The notes under the pieces were generated by a model. That model was not told the origin of the DNA. It did not search any database and saw nothing but the letters and a program-made list of their open reading frames with translations. The position numbers were made by a program, and so were the translations under genes. A stretch of DNA of 64,000 bases from positions 6,723,001-6,787,000 of the forward strand of contig NC_016109.1 in assembly GCF_000269985.1 (NCBI RefSeq), in the 5' to 3' direction. Origin of the DNA: Kitasatospora setae KM-6054 (GTDB lineage: Bacteria > Actinomycetota > Actinomycetes > Streptomycetales > Streptomycetaceae). Below are positions 7,873 to 16,160 of this stretch, in pieces (positions within the stretch are counted from its first letter, which is position 1; each line of letters opens with the position of its first letter).

Positions 7873-9066
7873 TCAGTCGCCCGGTCGGTCGCCGTCCGCC
7901 GCCCGGTCGGTGTCCGGTCGCTCCCCGACGCCCGCCGTCCCCGCCCCGGGGTGCTCGTTCCCGCTCCCGGCGGCCAGCGTCGCGGCCAGCCCCCTGGCCC
8001 GGTCGAAGGCCCGCACCGGGTTGGGCGCGGCCGACCAGGGGAGCGCCCCGCACCACGGGCCGATCAGCCGGAACTGCTCCAGGGCCAGGGCGGGTTGGCG
8101 CGACAGCAGCGCGTAGTGCGCCAGCAGGTGGCGCAGCAGCGGCACCTGGTCGTTGCCGGGCGGCACCTCGTCCAGCGCGGCCGCGACCCGGGGCAGCAGC
8201 TCCCGGTGGCGGCGGCGCTCCGGCAGGCCGCCGGGGCCGTGCCGGAGCTCCAGTTCGGTGAGCGCCTGCAGGTACAGTCCGGGCAGCGGCGACCCGGCCG
8301 GGGCCTCGCGCACCGCGCGCACCGCGAAGCGCAGCATCAGGGTGTCGCTGCCGTGCCACTTGGCGCACCAGTACTGCATCGCCTGCCAGTGCCCGCCGAC
8401 GTGGTGCGGCGCCCGGGCGACCAGTTCGGCCCACAGCGCCCGGAACTTCCGCCGGGACACCCGCATCCCGCGCGCCGCCGTGATCATCACCACCCAGGGT
8501 CCCGGGTCCCGTCCGTCCGCCTCCGCCGCCTGCCGGGCCAGCTCGTACGCGGCGGGCAGCCGGGTGCGGAACGCGGCCATCCGCTCGGGCCCGATCTGCG
8601 CGGGGAACCCGCTGCCGCGCGCCTCCCAGGCCCGCTGCACCAGCAGCCGGGCCCGGACGGTGGCGGCCGCGGCCGGCGCGGTGCCCGCCGCCTCCCAGTC
8701 GGTCAGCCACTCGTCGCGCTCGGCGGCCACCCGGGTCAGGAAGTCCAGCCGCGACCAGCGCTCGTCCCAGTCCGCCCCCGCCCCCGCGACGTACGCCTCG
8801 GCGGCCCGCCAGCCGCCCGCCAGGCAGGAGTCGGCCAGCGCCTCCAGCTCCTTGCGCCGCAGCAGCCGCATCGGCGGCCCGGCCCGCCCGGGGTCCAGCT
8901 CGGCCGAGGGCACCAGCCCGTGCGCCGCCGGGTCGAACCCCGCCGCCTCCACCGCGGCGAGCCCCGCCGAGAGTTCGGCCGCGAACCCGCCCCGGCCGCC
9001 GTCGTTCCGCCGCCGCGTCAGCAGCATGATCAGCGCGGCGAGGGCGAACACCAGAACGGGGGTCAT
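7873..9066 (-). CDS. Membrane-anchored hypothetical protein, alpha-solenoid-like
   Basis: 397 residues beginning MTPVLVFALAALIMLLTRRR, a single N-terminal membrane segment with positive residues right after it, predicting N-out and a cytoplasmic bulk. The rest is helical with recurring Trp/Leu/Ala-rich segments (CLAGGWRAAEAYVAGAGADW, WEAVRARLLVQRAWEARGSG-like spacing, VGGHWQAMQYWCAKWHGSDT) that resemble TPR/solenoid proteins, with a HWQAMQYWCAKWHGS motif typical of Streptomyces hypothetical proteins of the DUF4034 kind (tentative). The tail is charged and disordered. It precedes the 7720 gene on the same strand with a 150-base gap. Function unknown. Confidence 0.75.
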   Translation of the reverse strand: MTPVLVFALAALIMLLTRRRNDGGRGGFAAELSAGLAAVEAAGFDPAAHGLVPSAELDPGRAGPPMRLLRRKELEALADSCLAGGWRAAEAYVAGAGADWDERWSRLDFLTRVAAERDEWLTDWEAAGTAPAAAATVRARLLVQRAWEARGSGFPAQIGPERMAAFRTRLPAAYELARQAAEADGRDPGPWVVMITAARGMRVSRRKFRALWAELVARAPHHVGGHWQAMQYWCAKWHGSDTLMLRFAVRAVREAPAGSPLPGLYLQALTELELRHGPGGLPERRRHRELLPRVAAALDEVPPGNDQVPLLRHLLAHYALLSRQPALALEQFRLIGPWCGALPWSAAPNPVRAFDRARGLAATLAAGSGNEHPGAGTAGVGERPDTDRAADGDRPGD

Positions 9067-9210
9067 GCGGAGAATGATCTCCCACCCCCCGTCGCCCCCG
9101 AGCGGGGCCCCCGGCCCCGCCTCCCGCCCCCGGGCCGCCGACGGGCCGGCACCCGCCGATGGCCCGCACCAGGAGCCGGTGCGGGCCGTCGCGGACGGAT
9201 CAGCCGGTCG

Positions 9211-10791
9211 TCACCCCGTCCCGTCCCCCCGCTCCCGCTCGCGCTCCTGCCGCCGCCGGGCGGCCAGGGTCAGCAGCAGGCCCGCGCCGAGGGCCAGCCC
9301 GCCGAGCCCGCCCGCGACCAGCGGCTGCCCGGCGCCGGTGGACGGCAGCGCGGTCCGGGCGGGCGGCACGGCGGCGGCAGCGGTCGGGGTCGGGGCCGGT
9401 CCGGCCGAGGTCGGTCCGGCCGGGGCCGGCGGGACCTCGCCGTGCGTGGCGCAGTGCGGATCGACCGACCCGGCCGCGCAGTTGGAGCCGTCGGCGGTGA
9501 CGGCGTTGTGGAGCCGGCCGTCGCCGCGCCGCGGGTCGGCCACGGTCACCGAGTAGCGGACGCTCGCGCTGCCGCCGGCCGGCAGGTCGCCGCTCCAGTG
9601 CAGGACGGGCTGCCGGTAGTCGACCTGCCCGAGCGTCGCGGCGGCGTCGCCGTCGTACGCCGCGTCGTCGAGGACGGCGGTCAGGTCGTCGTCGAGCCGC
9701 GCGTCGACCGGCACCTCGCCGGGGTTGCTCACCAGGACGCGGTACTCCAGCCGCTGTCCGGGCAGCACGGCGCCGCCGTCGACCGGCTGGGAGCTCTTGG
9801 CGATGGTGTAGCGCGGCGTGACGAAGCGGACCACCGCGCAGCCGGGCAGGTCGACGCCGATCGCGTCCGAGACGTTCTCCGCGCAGTTGCGGTACGTCCC
9901 GGCGGCGGCCGTCACCTGGACGCCGAGCGTGCAGGACGCCTGGCCGGCCGTCAGGTCGCCGGAGAGGGTGACGGCGCCGAGGCCGTTGTCCGACTCGACC
10001 TTGCCGCTGGCGCAGGTGGTGGAGGCGGGGGCGGGGCCGGCGACGGTCAGGCCGGCCGGGAGGGTGTCGGTGAACGACCAGCCCTTCTTGGCGGCCAGGT
10101 CGCTGGTGTTGGTGACGGTGAAGACCAGCGTGCTGGTGCCGCCCGCCGTCGCCACCTCGGGCGTGAACGCCTTGTCGACCTGCGGGGTGACGTCCAGCAC
10201 CCTGATGTCGTCGAACGCGGCGTCGTTGCCGGTGCCGCTGCCGTTCGCGTTGGTCATCCGGATGCCGAGCAGGCTGCCCGCGAACAGCACCGGCGCGTCA
10301 CTGGCCCGGCCGACCGCCTTGTACGCCTTGCCGTCCACCGGGTACGACTTCGCGGCCGGGTCGGTGCACGGGTTGAGCGGCTTGGCGGAGGCCGGGACCG
10401 CGGTCGGGCCGTCCAGCAGGAAGAAGTTCAACTGCGGTGCGGAGACCGAGCAGTTGGTGGCGGCGCTGTTCACCGAGAAGGCCAGGAACCGGTTGGTGCG
10501 GGGCAGCGGGAGCGGCTGCACGGTCTCGAACTCGACCCGGTTCGCGCCCGGGCTGTTGTACGTGAACGCGGTCACCGCCTGGTTCTGGTTCGGCACCGCG
10601 GTGCCGTTGTACTGGCCGAGTACGGCGGCCAGGTCGCGGGAGGAGTCCCAGAAGTTCGCCGAGTTGCCGCAGTCCGCGATGCCGGGTGCGTAGCCGGCGG
10701 AGGTCGCGGTGTCGTCCAGCACCCAGCCGTTGTAGCCGGTCAGCCGGACCGGCTTGTCCGCAGGTGCGTTCTCGAAGTTCTCGGTGTACAC
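9211..10791 (-). pseudogene. Sortase-type surface protein (DUF11 domains, LPSTG) lacking its signal peptide
   Basis: 526 residues from the first possible start (GTG at 10791). The C-terminus is a complete cell-wall sorting signal: LPSTGAG, a hydrophobic segment (LVAGGLGGLALGAGLLL) and a charged RRRQERERER tail. Two DUF11-like Ig repeats precede it (DKAFTPEVATAGGTSTLVFT and the segment starting YTIAKSSQPVDGG). The N-terminus, MYTENFENAPADKPVRLTGY, looks like the beginning of the mature protein. The frame stays open 37 codons further upstream, reading a mature-like AARAPGRPGVPQDPTV, with no start codon before the upstream gene's stop at 10903-10905. No signal peptide exists in any frame of the gap. 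So the gene appears 5'-truncated, presumably by deletion. It could be a true pseudogene or use a non-standard start; secretion is not expected either way. Confidence 0.7.
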
Positions 10792-10902
10792 GACGGTCGG
10801 GTCCTGCGGGACCCCGGGCCTTCCGGGCGCCCGGGCTGCGCCGAATGTCGTCGGGGAGCCGTCGGGGCGCTGTCGGGGTGTCGCGGGAGGGGGAGCGGGG
10901 GC

Positions 10903-11424
10903 TCAGGGGGAGGAGGGCGGTGCGGGCGGCGCGGGGTGGGAGGGGCAGCCGCGGAGCGGGCCGATCGCCTCGTTGATCCGGTGGCTGATCGACTTCAGCT
11001 GGCCGTACTGGCCCTTGGTCAGCGGGTCGAAGAGCAGTCGGCGGACCTCGGCGACGTGGCCGGGGGCGGTGGCGACGACCTTCTCCCAGCCCTCCTCGGT
11101 GAGCACCGCGAGGGTGTAGCGGCCGTCCTCGGGGTCGGGGGTCCGGCGCAGCCAGCCCTTGGCCTCCAGGCGCTTGGCGGTGTGCGAGAGCCGGGAGAGC
11201 GAGCAGGCGGCGAACTCGGCCAGGACGCTCATTCGCAGGGTGCGCCCGGGGGTCATGGAGAGCCCGGAGAGGACCTGGTACTCGAAGTGGGAGAGGCCCG
11301 CGTCGCGCTGCAGCTGGGTGTCGAGGGCGCCCGGGAAGCGCGTCAGCAGGGTGACCATGGCCAGCCAGGTCTCCTCCTCCTCGGGGTCCAGCCAGCGGGG
11401 TTCATCGGTGCTCATGACTGCCAT
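10903..11424 (-). CDS. MarR-family transcriptional regulator
   Basis: 173 residues; a second ATG at 11415 (MSTDEPRWLD) is an equally plausible start. The winged-helix core is typical of MarR: AGLSHFEYQVLSGLSMTPGR, then LAEFAACSLSRLSHTAKRLE as recognition helix, then the wing TPDPEDGRYTLAVLTEEGW. The tail is Pro/Ser-rich and may be extended by the same rearrangement that truncated the gene behind it. It is divergent from the DoxX gene, and the 150-base gap holds TTGAA/TTCAA palindromes (see 11461-11552), so it most likely represses both itself and doxX in response to a small molecule. Its sequence resembles the second MarR at 38231. Confidence 0.88.
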   Translation of the reverse strand: MAVMSTDEPRWLDPEEEETWLAMVTLLTRFPGALDTQLQRDAGLSHFEYQVLSGLSMTPGRTLRMSVLAEFAACSLSRLSHTAKRLEAKGWLRRTPDPEDGRYTLAVLTEEGWEKVVATAPGHVAEVRRLLFDPLTKGQYGQLKSISHRINEAIGPLRGCPSHPAPPAPPSSP

Positions 11425-11460
11425 GGTACGGGTGCGTCCTGCGGGAAAGGCCCGGTTTGA

Positions 11461-11552
11461 CTTGAATGTTCAAGCCGGATCGGAGGCGGCAGCGCCGCTC
11501 GATGACTTGACCTTTCAACTGATACCCGCCTACCTTCTGGTTGAACATTCAA
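11461..11552. promoter_or_regulatory. MarR operator cluster between marR and doxX genes
   Basis: Three related palindromes sit in the divergent gap: TTGAATGTTCAA at 11462-11473, TTGACCTTTCAA at 11505-11516 and TTGAACATTCAA at 11541-11552. The outer two are exact reverse complements of one another. Arms TTGAA/TTCAA with a 2-base centre fit a MarR dimer site. The first is next to the regulator's own start, the last 24 bases before the doxX start. Confidence 0.75.
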
Positions 11553-11575
11553 GTCATCGAGCAGAGAAGCACCTG

Positions 11576-11950
11576 ATGAACATCACCCTGTGGATCGTCG
11601 CCGCCCTCCTGGCCCTCGCCTTCGCGGCCGCCGGCCTGATGAAGATCACCAAGTCCCGGGAGGAACTGGTCGCCTCCGGCATGGGCTGGGCCGAGGACGT
11701 CGCCCCCGGCGCGATCAAGGCGCTCGGCGCCACCCAGGTGCTCGGCGCCCTCGGCCTGATCCTCCCCGCCGTCACCGGCATCGCCACCGTCCTCGTCCCG
11801 CTGGCCGCCACCGGTCTGGCCGTCACCATGGTCGGCGCGGCCGTCGTCCACCTCCGCCGCGGCGAGGCCAAGTCCCTCCCGGTCAACCTCGTCCTGCTGG
11901 CCCTGGCCGTCCTGGTCGCCTGGGGCCGCTTCGGGCCGTACGCGTTCTGA
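11576..11950 (+). CDS. DoxX-family membrane protein
   Basis: 124 residues with four hydrophobic helices: LWIVAALLALAFAAAGLMKI, then ALGATQVLGALGLILPAV, then TVLVPLAATGLAVTMVGAAV and LPVNLVLLALAVLVAWGRF. The pattern GLMKITKSREELV and the two-pair topology are those of small DoxX/MauE-like proteins. Family members have been tied to redox or thiosulfate metabolism, but most are unassigned. The ATG at 11576 follows the operator region directly; the leader is short. The divergent MarR gene and palindromes make it the likely regulated target, perhaps in electrophile or oxidant response (inference). Confidence 0.85.
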   Translation: MNITLWIVAALLALAFAAAGLMKITKSREELVASGMGWAEDVAPGAIKALGATQVLGALGLILPAVTGIATVLVPLAATGLAVTMVGAAVVHLRRGEAKSLPVNLVLLALAVLVAWGRFGPYAF

Positions 11951-11994
11951 CCCCCGCCGGGAGCCCGCCCCGCGCCGCCCCGCAGCGCCCGCAC

Positions 11995-12777
11995 TCACAT
12001 GCCGCCGCCCGGGTAGCTGCCGCCGGTCACCCCGCCGAAGTCGTTCCGGGCGCGGTTCTCCCCGGCGACCGTCTCCGACAGTGAGCGGCCGCCGAGCAGC
12101 GCCGTCCGGTCGGCCAGCTCCGGGACCAGCCGCTTCAGCGCCGGACGCCCGTACAGTGCGACCAGCAGGGCGACGTCCGAGGAGTGGACCGCCTCGGCCG
12201 CGCCCGGCGGCGGGTTGCGGCGGCGCAGCCCGCGCAGCACCCGGCGGCCGGCCAGCGTCCGGGCCGGGGCGGCCAGGACGGCGAGCGGTAGCACCGCCGG
12301 CGGCAGGCCCACCGCGAGGTCCCCCCCGACCGCGACGGCCACGCCCAGCCCGCAGGCCGCCAGCGCCGCGAGCGCCGCGAGCAGCAGCCGGGCCCGGCCG
12401 CAGCGCAGCCCGCGGGCCGTCAGCTCGGCGAACAGCTCGGCCCTGGCCCGCCGCGCCGCCGGCGAGTTCCCGGCGTCCAGCGGCGACAGCGCCCGCCCGA
12501 ACGCCGCCCACAGCGCCCGGTGCAGCGGCGTCAGGCCCGGTCCCGGACCCTTGTGCCCCACCCGCAGCAGCCGGCCGTGCCGGACCACCTCGACCGTCCC
12601 CGCCAGGTGCAGTTCCACCAGTGCCACCCCCAGCGCGGCCGCCGTCCCGCCCCGCAGGCCCGCGACGGCCACCGGGGAGAGGTCCTCCCCCCGCCCCCGC
12701 GCCTTCACGGGCAGCCAGCGCAGCAGCCCCGCCGCCACCAGCGCCGCCACCGCGCCCAGCACACCGAGCGTTCCCAT
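11995..12777 (-). CDS. TIGR04222-type membrane protein
   Basis: 260 residues from the ATG at 12777, preceded by GGGGAGG; an upstream in-frame start at 12834 has no ribosome site. A first membrane helix (TLGVLGAVAALVAAGLL) is followed by a soluble block containing LSPVAVAGLRGGTAAALGVA and LHLAGTVEVVRHGRLLR, two hydrophobic segments (LLLAALAALAACGLGVAVAV and PAVLPLAVLAAP), and a small-residue tail ending GGSYPGGGM. The arrangement fits the TIGR04222 family, whose members in actinomycetes and other phyla end in Gly/Cys-rich tails. Function unknown. It is separated from doxX by a convergent gap of 44 bases. Confidence 0.75.
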   Translation of the reverse strand: MGTLGVLGAVAALVAAGLLRWLPVKARGRGEDLSPVAVAGLRGGTAAALGVALVELHLAGTVEVVRHGRLLRVGHKGPGPGLTPLHRALWAAFGRALSPLDAGNSPAARRARAELFAELTARGLRCGRARLLLAALAALAACGLGVAVAVGGDLAVGLPPAVLPLAVLAAPARTLAGRRVLRGLRRRNPPPGAAEAVHSSDVALLVALYGRPALKRLVPELADRTALLGGRSLSETVAGENRARNDFGGVTGGSYPGGGM

Positions 12778-12898
12778 CACGCCTCCCCGCCGGCGGACCG
12801 CGAGCCGCTCCGGCCCGCCCCCAGTGCCCACCACCCGTTACCGGTATAGCGCGTCCATCACTTTCCGTCACTGGCCTCCGGTCACTAGACTCGGCCGG

Positions 12899-13492
12899 AT
12901 GTCCTCCGCCGCCCGTCCCGCCGTCCTCGTCCTCCCGTACGACCCCGACTGGCCCGCCCGGGCCGCCGACCTGGCCGCCGAACTGCGCGCCGCCCTCGGC
13001 CCGCCGGCGGTCCGGGTCGAGCACATCGGCAGCACCGCCGTCCCCGGCATGGCCGCCAAACCGGTCTACGACCTCCAGGTCGGCGTCACCGAACTGGCCG
13101 CCGCCGAACGGGACTTCGACGCCCCGCTGGCCGCCCTCGGCTTCCAGGGCTCACCCCACCGGCAGGACCACGTCCCGGCCGGGACGGACGACGACCCCGC
13201 GCGCTGGGCGAAGCGCTTCTGGCTCCGCCGCGACCCCGCCGCCGGACCGGACTGCAACCTGCACGTACGCCTGCTCGGCTCGCCCAACGAACGCCTCGCC
13301 CTGCTGTTCCGCGACTGGTTCCGCGCCCACCCCGAAGCCGTCCCCGGCTACGCCGCGTTCAAGCGCACCCTCGCCGCGGCCGTCACCGACCTCGACGCCT
13401 ACACCGACGTCAAGGACCCCGTGGTCGACCTGGTCACCGCCCTCGCCGAACCCTGGGCCACCGCCACCGGCTGGACCCCGTACGCCAGTTGA
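12899..13492 (+). CDS. GrpB family (UPF0157) nucleotidyltransferase-like protein
   Basis: 197 residues. LPYDPDWPARAADLAAEL then VRVEHIGSTAVPGMAAKPVY is the unmistakable GrpB signature, and KRFWLRRDPAAGPDCNLHVR plus LLFRDWFRAHPEAVPGYAAF matches the conserved second half. Structurally these belong to the nucleotidyltransferase superfamily. Some are fused to or replace CoaE-linked domains, and the cellular reaction is not settled. The gene stands alone, with the HEAT-repeat pair following 69 bases later. The ATG was chosen as the only start before the family signature. Confidence 0.9.
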   Translation: MSSAARPAVLVLPYDPDWPARAADLAAELRAALGPPAVRVEHIGSTAVPGMAAKPVYDLQVGVTELAAAERDFDAPLAALGFQGSPHRQDHVPAGTDDDPARWAKRFWLRRDPAAGPDCNLHVRLLGSPNERLALLFRDWFRAHPEAVPGYAAFKRTLAAAVTDLDAYTDVKDPVVDLVTALAEPWATATGWTPYAS

Positions 13493-13510
13493 GCCCCCGG
13501 GGCACCCCGC

Positions 13511-13572
13511 CGCCGGAAAACCGCTCGCGCCCGGCCCCCGGAGCGGGCACCCTCGACGCCCGTGACCGACAC
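13511..13572 (+). repeat. Duplicated leader, copy 1
   Basis: A ~60-base block containing CGCCGGAAAACCGCTCGCG and ending at the start of the first HEAT gene (GCCCGTGACCGACACCG). The same block recurs at 14777-14838 with only a few differences, so the tandem duplication included the upstream leader as well as the gene. Confidence 0.85.
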
Positions 13573-14770
13573 CGACCCCGCCCCCTGGCGCTACGCCCGG
13601 CCCGGCAGCCCGCTCGGCGCCCTCGAACGCGGCCGGGGGCTGGGCTGGGCGCTCGCCCTGGCCGACCCGGCGGCCGGGGCCGAAGCACTGCTCGACTGCC
13701 TGCGCCGGGACACCCGGTGGGACTGGGGCGTCGACCAGCGGGCCGGCTACCACGCCTTCCTGGTGACCGAACTGGCACTCCCCGCCGACCCGTTGACCGA
13801 CCTGCTCGACGGCCCCGACGCGTACGGCTCCGCGCGCGCCCGGGAGACGCTGGCCGAACTCGCCCTGCTCGGCTCGGCACCGGCCCGCGCCGCGCTGCGC
13901 CGGTACGTGCGGTACGGCGAGTGGTGGCAGGAGACGCTGACGCTGCTGGCCGGGCGCTGGCCCCTGCCGTGGTGGGACGACCTGCGGCCGGCCGCGCTGG
14001 GCCGGCTGGGCGGCGAGCGGCCGGTGTACTGGCGGGCCGCGCCCTGGCCGCGCTGGCAGCCGGAGCCGCCGTCCGCGCCGCGGCCCCCGCGCCCGGTCCC
14101 GCTCGCCCCGCGCACCGGCCGGCTGCTCGCCGCGCTGGCCGACCCCGGCACCGCGCCCGACGACCGCGCCGAAGCCCTGCGCGCCCTGGCCTGCCGCCCC
14201 GTCGACCCGGCCGGACTCCTCCCGCTGATAACGGAGTCGGCCACCGCCGACCACGCACCGGCCGGCCTGCACGACGCGGTCCGACGGCTCGGCCCGGCCG
14301 CCCTCGCTCCCGCCCGGGAGTGGGCCGCCGCCGACCACCCCGCACTGCGCCGACTCGGTCTCCAGGTGCTCGCCGAGCATGGCGGGAACACCGAACTCCC
14401 CCTCCTGGTAGCCGAGTTGGCCGACCAGTGGGCGCGGGACGAGTGGTGCGGCCCGAAGCTCCTCGCCGACGGCCTGGCCCGGTACGGCCCGTCCGCGGCC
14501 GAAGCCGCCCCACTGCTGCGCCGGTTCTGGCACACCACCCCGCACAGCTACGAACGCCCTTCCTACCTAAGGGCGTTGCACGCGATCGCCCCGGGCGCGG
14601 CCGCCCCCCTGCTGAGCGAATCCCTCTGGGACTGCGAACCGGACGCCCGGCTGTACGCCGTCCGGCACCTCCCCGACGACCCCCGGTTCGCCCACCGGCT
14701 GGCCCAGTTGCGCGACAGCCCGGCCGAGGACGACGACCTCCGGGCCGCCGCCGCCCGGCGGCTCGGCTGA
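13562..14770 (+). CDS. HEAT-repeat protein, tandem copy 1
   Basis: 402 residues from GTG (MTDTDPAPWRYARPG). The protein consists of helical repeats of HEAT type: ALERGRGLGWALALADPAAG, ETLAELALLGSAPARAALRR, RRLGLQVLAEHGGNTELPLL and VRHLPDDPRFAHRLAQLRDS. A Trp-rich stretch (WWQETLTLLAGRWPLPWWDD) sits at about residues 120-145. No catalytic motif is visible; such proteins usually serve as scaffolds. It is closely related to the following gene (many identical blocks, for example PHSYERPSYLRALHAI) and shares its leader, so they are recent tandem duplicates. Function unknown. Confidence 0.8.
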   Translation: MTDTDPAPWRYARPGSPLGALERGRGLGWALALADPAAGAEALLDCLRRDTRWDWGVDQRAGYHAFLVTELALPADPLTDLLDGPDAYGSARARETLAELALLGSAPARAALRRYVRYGEWWQETLTLLAGRWPLPWWDDLRPAALGRLGGERPVYWRAAPWPRWQPEPPSAPRPPRPVPLAPRTGRLLAALADPGTAPDDRAEALRALACRPVDPAGLLPLITESATADHAPAGLHDAVRRLGPAALAPAREWAAADHPALRRLGLQVLAEHGGNTELPLLVAELADQWARDEWCGPKLLADGLARYGPSAAEAAPLLRRFWHTTPHSYERPSYLRALHAIAPGAAAPLLSESLWDCEPDARLYAVRHLPDDPRFAHRLAQLRDSPAEDDDLRAAAARRLG

Positions 14771-14776
14771 GCACCG

Positions 14777-14838
14777 CCGGAAAACCGCTCGCGCCCCGCC
14801 CCCGGATCGGGCACCCTCGACGCCCGTGACCGACACCG
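14777..14838 (+). repeat. Duplicated leader, copy 2
   Basis: Near-copy of 13511-13572, again ending at the GTG start of a HEAT-repeat gene. It lies between the stop of copy 1 (14770) and the start of copy 2 (14826). Either a promoter/leader or a translation signal was duplicated along with the gene. Confidence 0.85.
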
Positions 14839-16103
14839 CAGACGCCGAAGACGGCACGGAGACCGAAGACCCCTACGACGAGCACGCCGCCTACGCCGCC
14901 TACGCCCCCGCCGACACCCTGCTCGGCGCGGTCGAGCGCGGCCGGGGGCTGGGCCGGTCGCTCGCCCTGGCCGATCGGGCGGCCGGGGCCGAGGCGGTGC
15001 TCGACTGCCTGCGCCGGGAGACCCGCTGGGACCGGCAGTCCGACCAGCGGCACGGCTACCACGCCCGGCTGCTCAGGGAGTCGGCGGCGCCGGTCGAGCC
15101 GGTGCTGGAGCTGCTGGAGGGGGCGGACGAGGACACCGCCGACCGGGTCCTCCAGACCCTCGCCGAACTCGCCCTGATCGGCGGAGAGTCGGCCCGCGAC
15201 GCGCTGCGCGCGCACGTCCGGCACGGCGAGCACTGGCAGGAGGCGCTGGGCCACCTCGGCGACCGCTGGCCGGTGGAGTCGTGGGACGACCTGCGGCCGG
15301 ACGCGCTGCGCCGCCTCGGCGGGGCCGAGCCCGCGTGCCCCGACGACCACGCCTGGCGGCACTGGCGGGGGCCGGAGCCGGAGCGCGGCGGCCGGGGCCC
15401 GCACCGGATGGTGTTCGAGCCCCGCAACGGCCGGCTGCTCGCCGTGCTGCGCGATCCGGGCGCCGCTCGGGGCGAGCTGTCGAGGGCACTCGGCACGCTC
15501 GCTTCCCGTCCCGGGACGTTCCCCGAAGTCCTGCCGATGATAACGGAGTTGTCCACCACGGAGCCCGCCTGGCTGGGGGAGCGCGCGCTCCCCGGGGTGT
15601 TCCGGATTGTGCGGCGGCTCGGGCCGCTCGCGGTGGAGCCGGCCCGGGAGTGGGCCGTCGACAGCCGGAGTTGGCTCTCCGGGCTCGGTCTCCAGGTGCT
15701 CGCCGAGCACGGCACCGTCGCCGACGCCCCGCTGCTGCTGGCCGAGTTGGCGCGGCAGTGCGCCGTCGGCCAGTGGTGCGGGTCGGACGGCCTGGCGGAC
15801 GGCCTGGCCCGGTTCGGCCCGGCCGTCGCCGAGGCGGCCCCGCTGCTGCGCGGGCTCTGGGAGAACACCCCGCATAGTTACGAACGCCCGTCCTACCTGA
15901 GGGCGTTGCACGCGATCACCCCGGACGGGACGGACGCGCTGCTGCACGAGTCGCTCTGGGACTGCGAGTCGGACGCCCGGCTGTACGCCGTCCGGCACGC
16001 CCCCGAAAGCCGGGAACTCGCCCACCGGCTGGCCCGGTTGCGCGACAGCCCGGCCGAGGACGACGACCTCCGGGCGGCCGCCGCGGAGCGGCTCGGCCGG
16101 TGA
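14826..16103 (+). CDS. HEAT-repeat protein, tandem copy 2
   Basis: 425 residues from GTG. It differs from copy 1 mainly by an acidic N-terminal insertion (DAEDGTETEDPYDEHAAYAA). The helical repeats are the same: ERGRGLGRSLALADRAAGAE, TLAELALIGGESARDALRAH, LGLQVLAEHGTVADAPLLLA, PHSYERPSYLRALHAITPDG and RDSPAEDDDLRAAAAERLGR. Several stretches are identical to copy 1, including third positions. No enzymatic motif. Probably a protein-protein interaction scaffold; the acidic extension may give it a different partner from copy 1. Confidence 0.8.
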   Translation: MTDTADAEDGTETEDPYDEHAAYAAYAPADTLLGAVERGRGLGRSLALADRAAGAEAVLDCLRRETRWDRQSDQRHGYHARLLRESAAPVEPVLELLEGADEDTADRVLQTLAELALIGGESARDALRAHVRHGEHWQEALGHLGDRWPVESWDDLRPDALRRLGGAEPACPDDHAWRHWRGPEPERGGRGPHRMVFEPRNGRLLAVLRDPGAARGELSRALGTLASRPGTFPEVLPMITELSTTEPAWLGERALPGVFRIVRRLGPLAVEPAREWAVDSRSWLSGLGLQVLAEHGTVADAPLLLAELARQCAVGQWCGSDGLADGLARFGPAVAEAAPLLRGLWENTPHSYERPSYLRALHAITPDGTDALLHESLWDCESDARLYAVRHAPESRELAHRLARLRDSPAEDDDLRAAAAERLGR

Positions 16104-16112
16104 GACGCCGAA

Positions 16113-16141
16113 GGCAGCCGCGGCTGGTTGCCGCGGCTGCC
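16113..16141. terminator. Hairpin between HEAT copy 2 and collagenase (bidirectional)
   Basis: GGCAGCCGCGG (16113-16123) pairs exactly with CCGCGGCTGCC (16131-16141) around a 7-base loop. It lies between two convergent stops, so it probably terminates transcription from both sides. Confidence 0.8.
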
Positions 16142-16160
16142 CAGGGTGGGGGTCAGCGGG

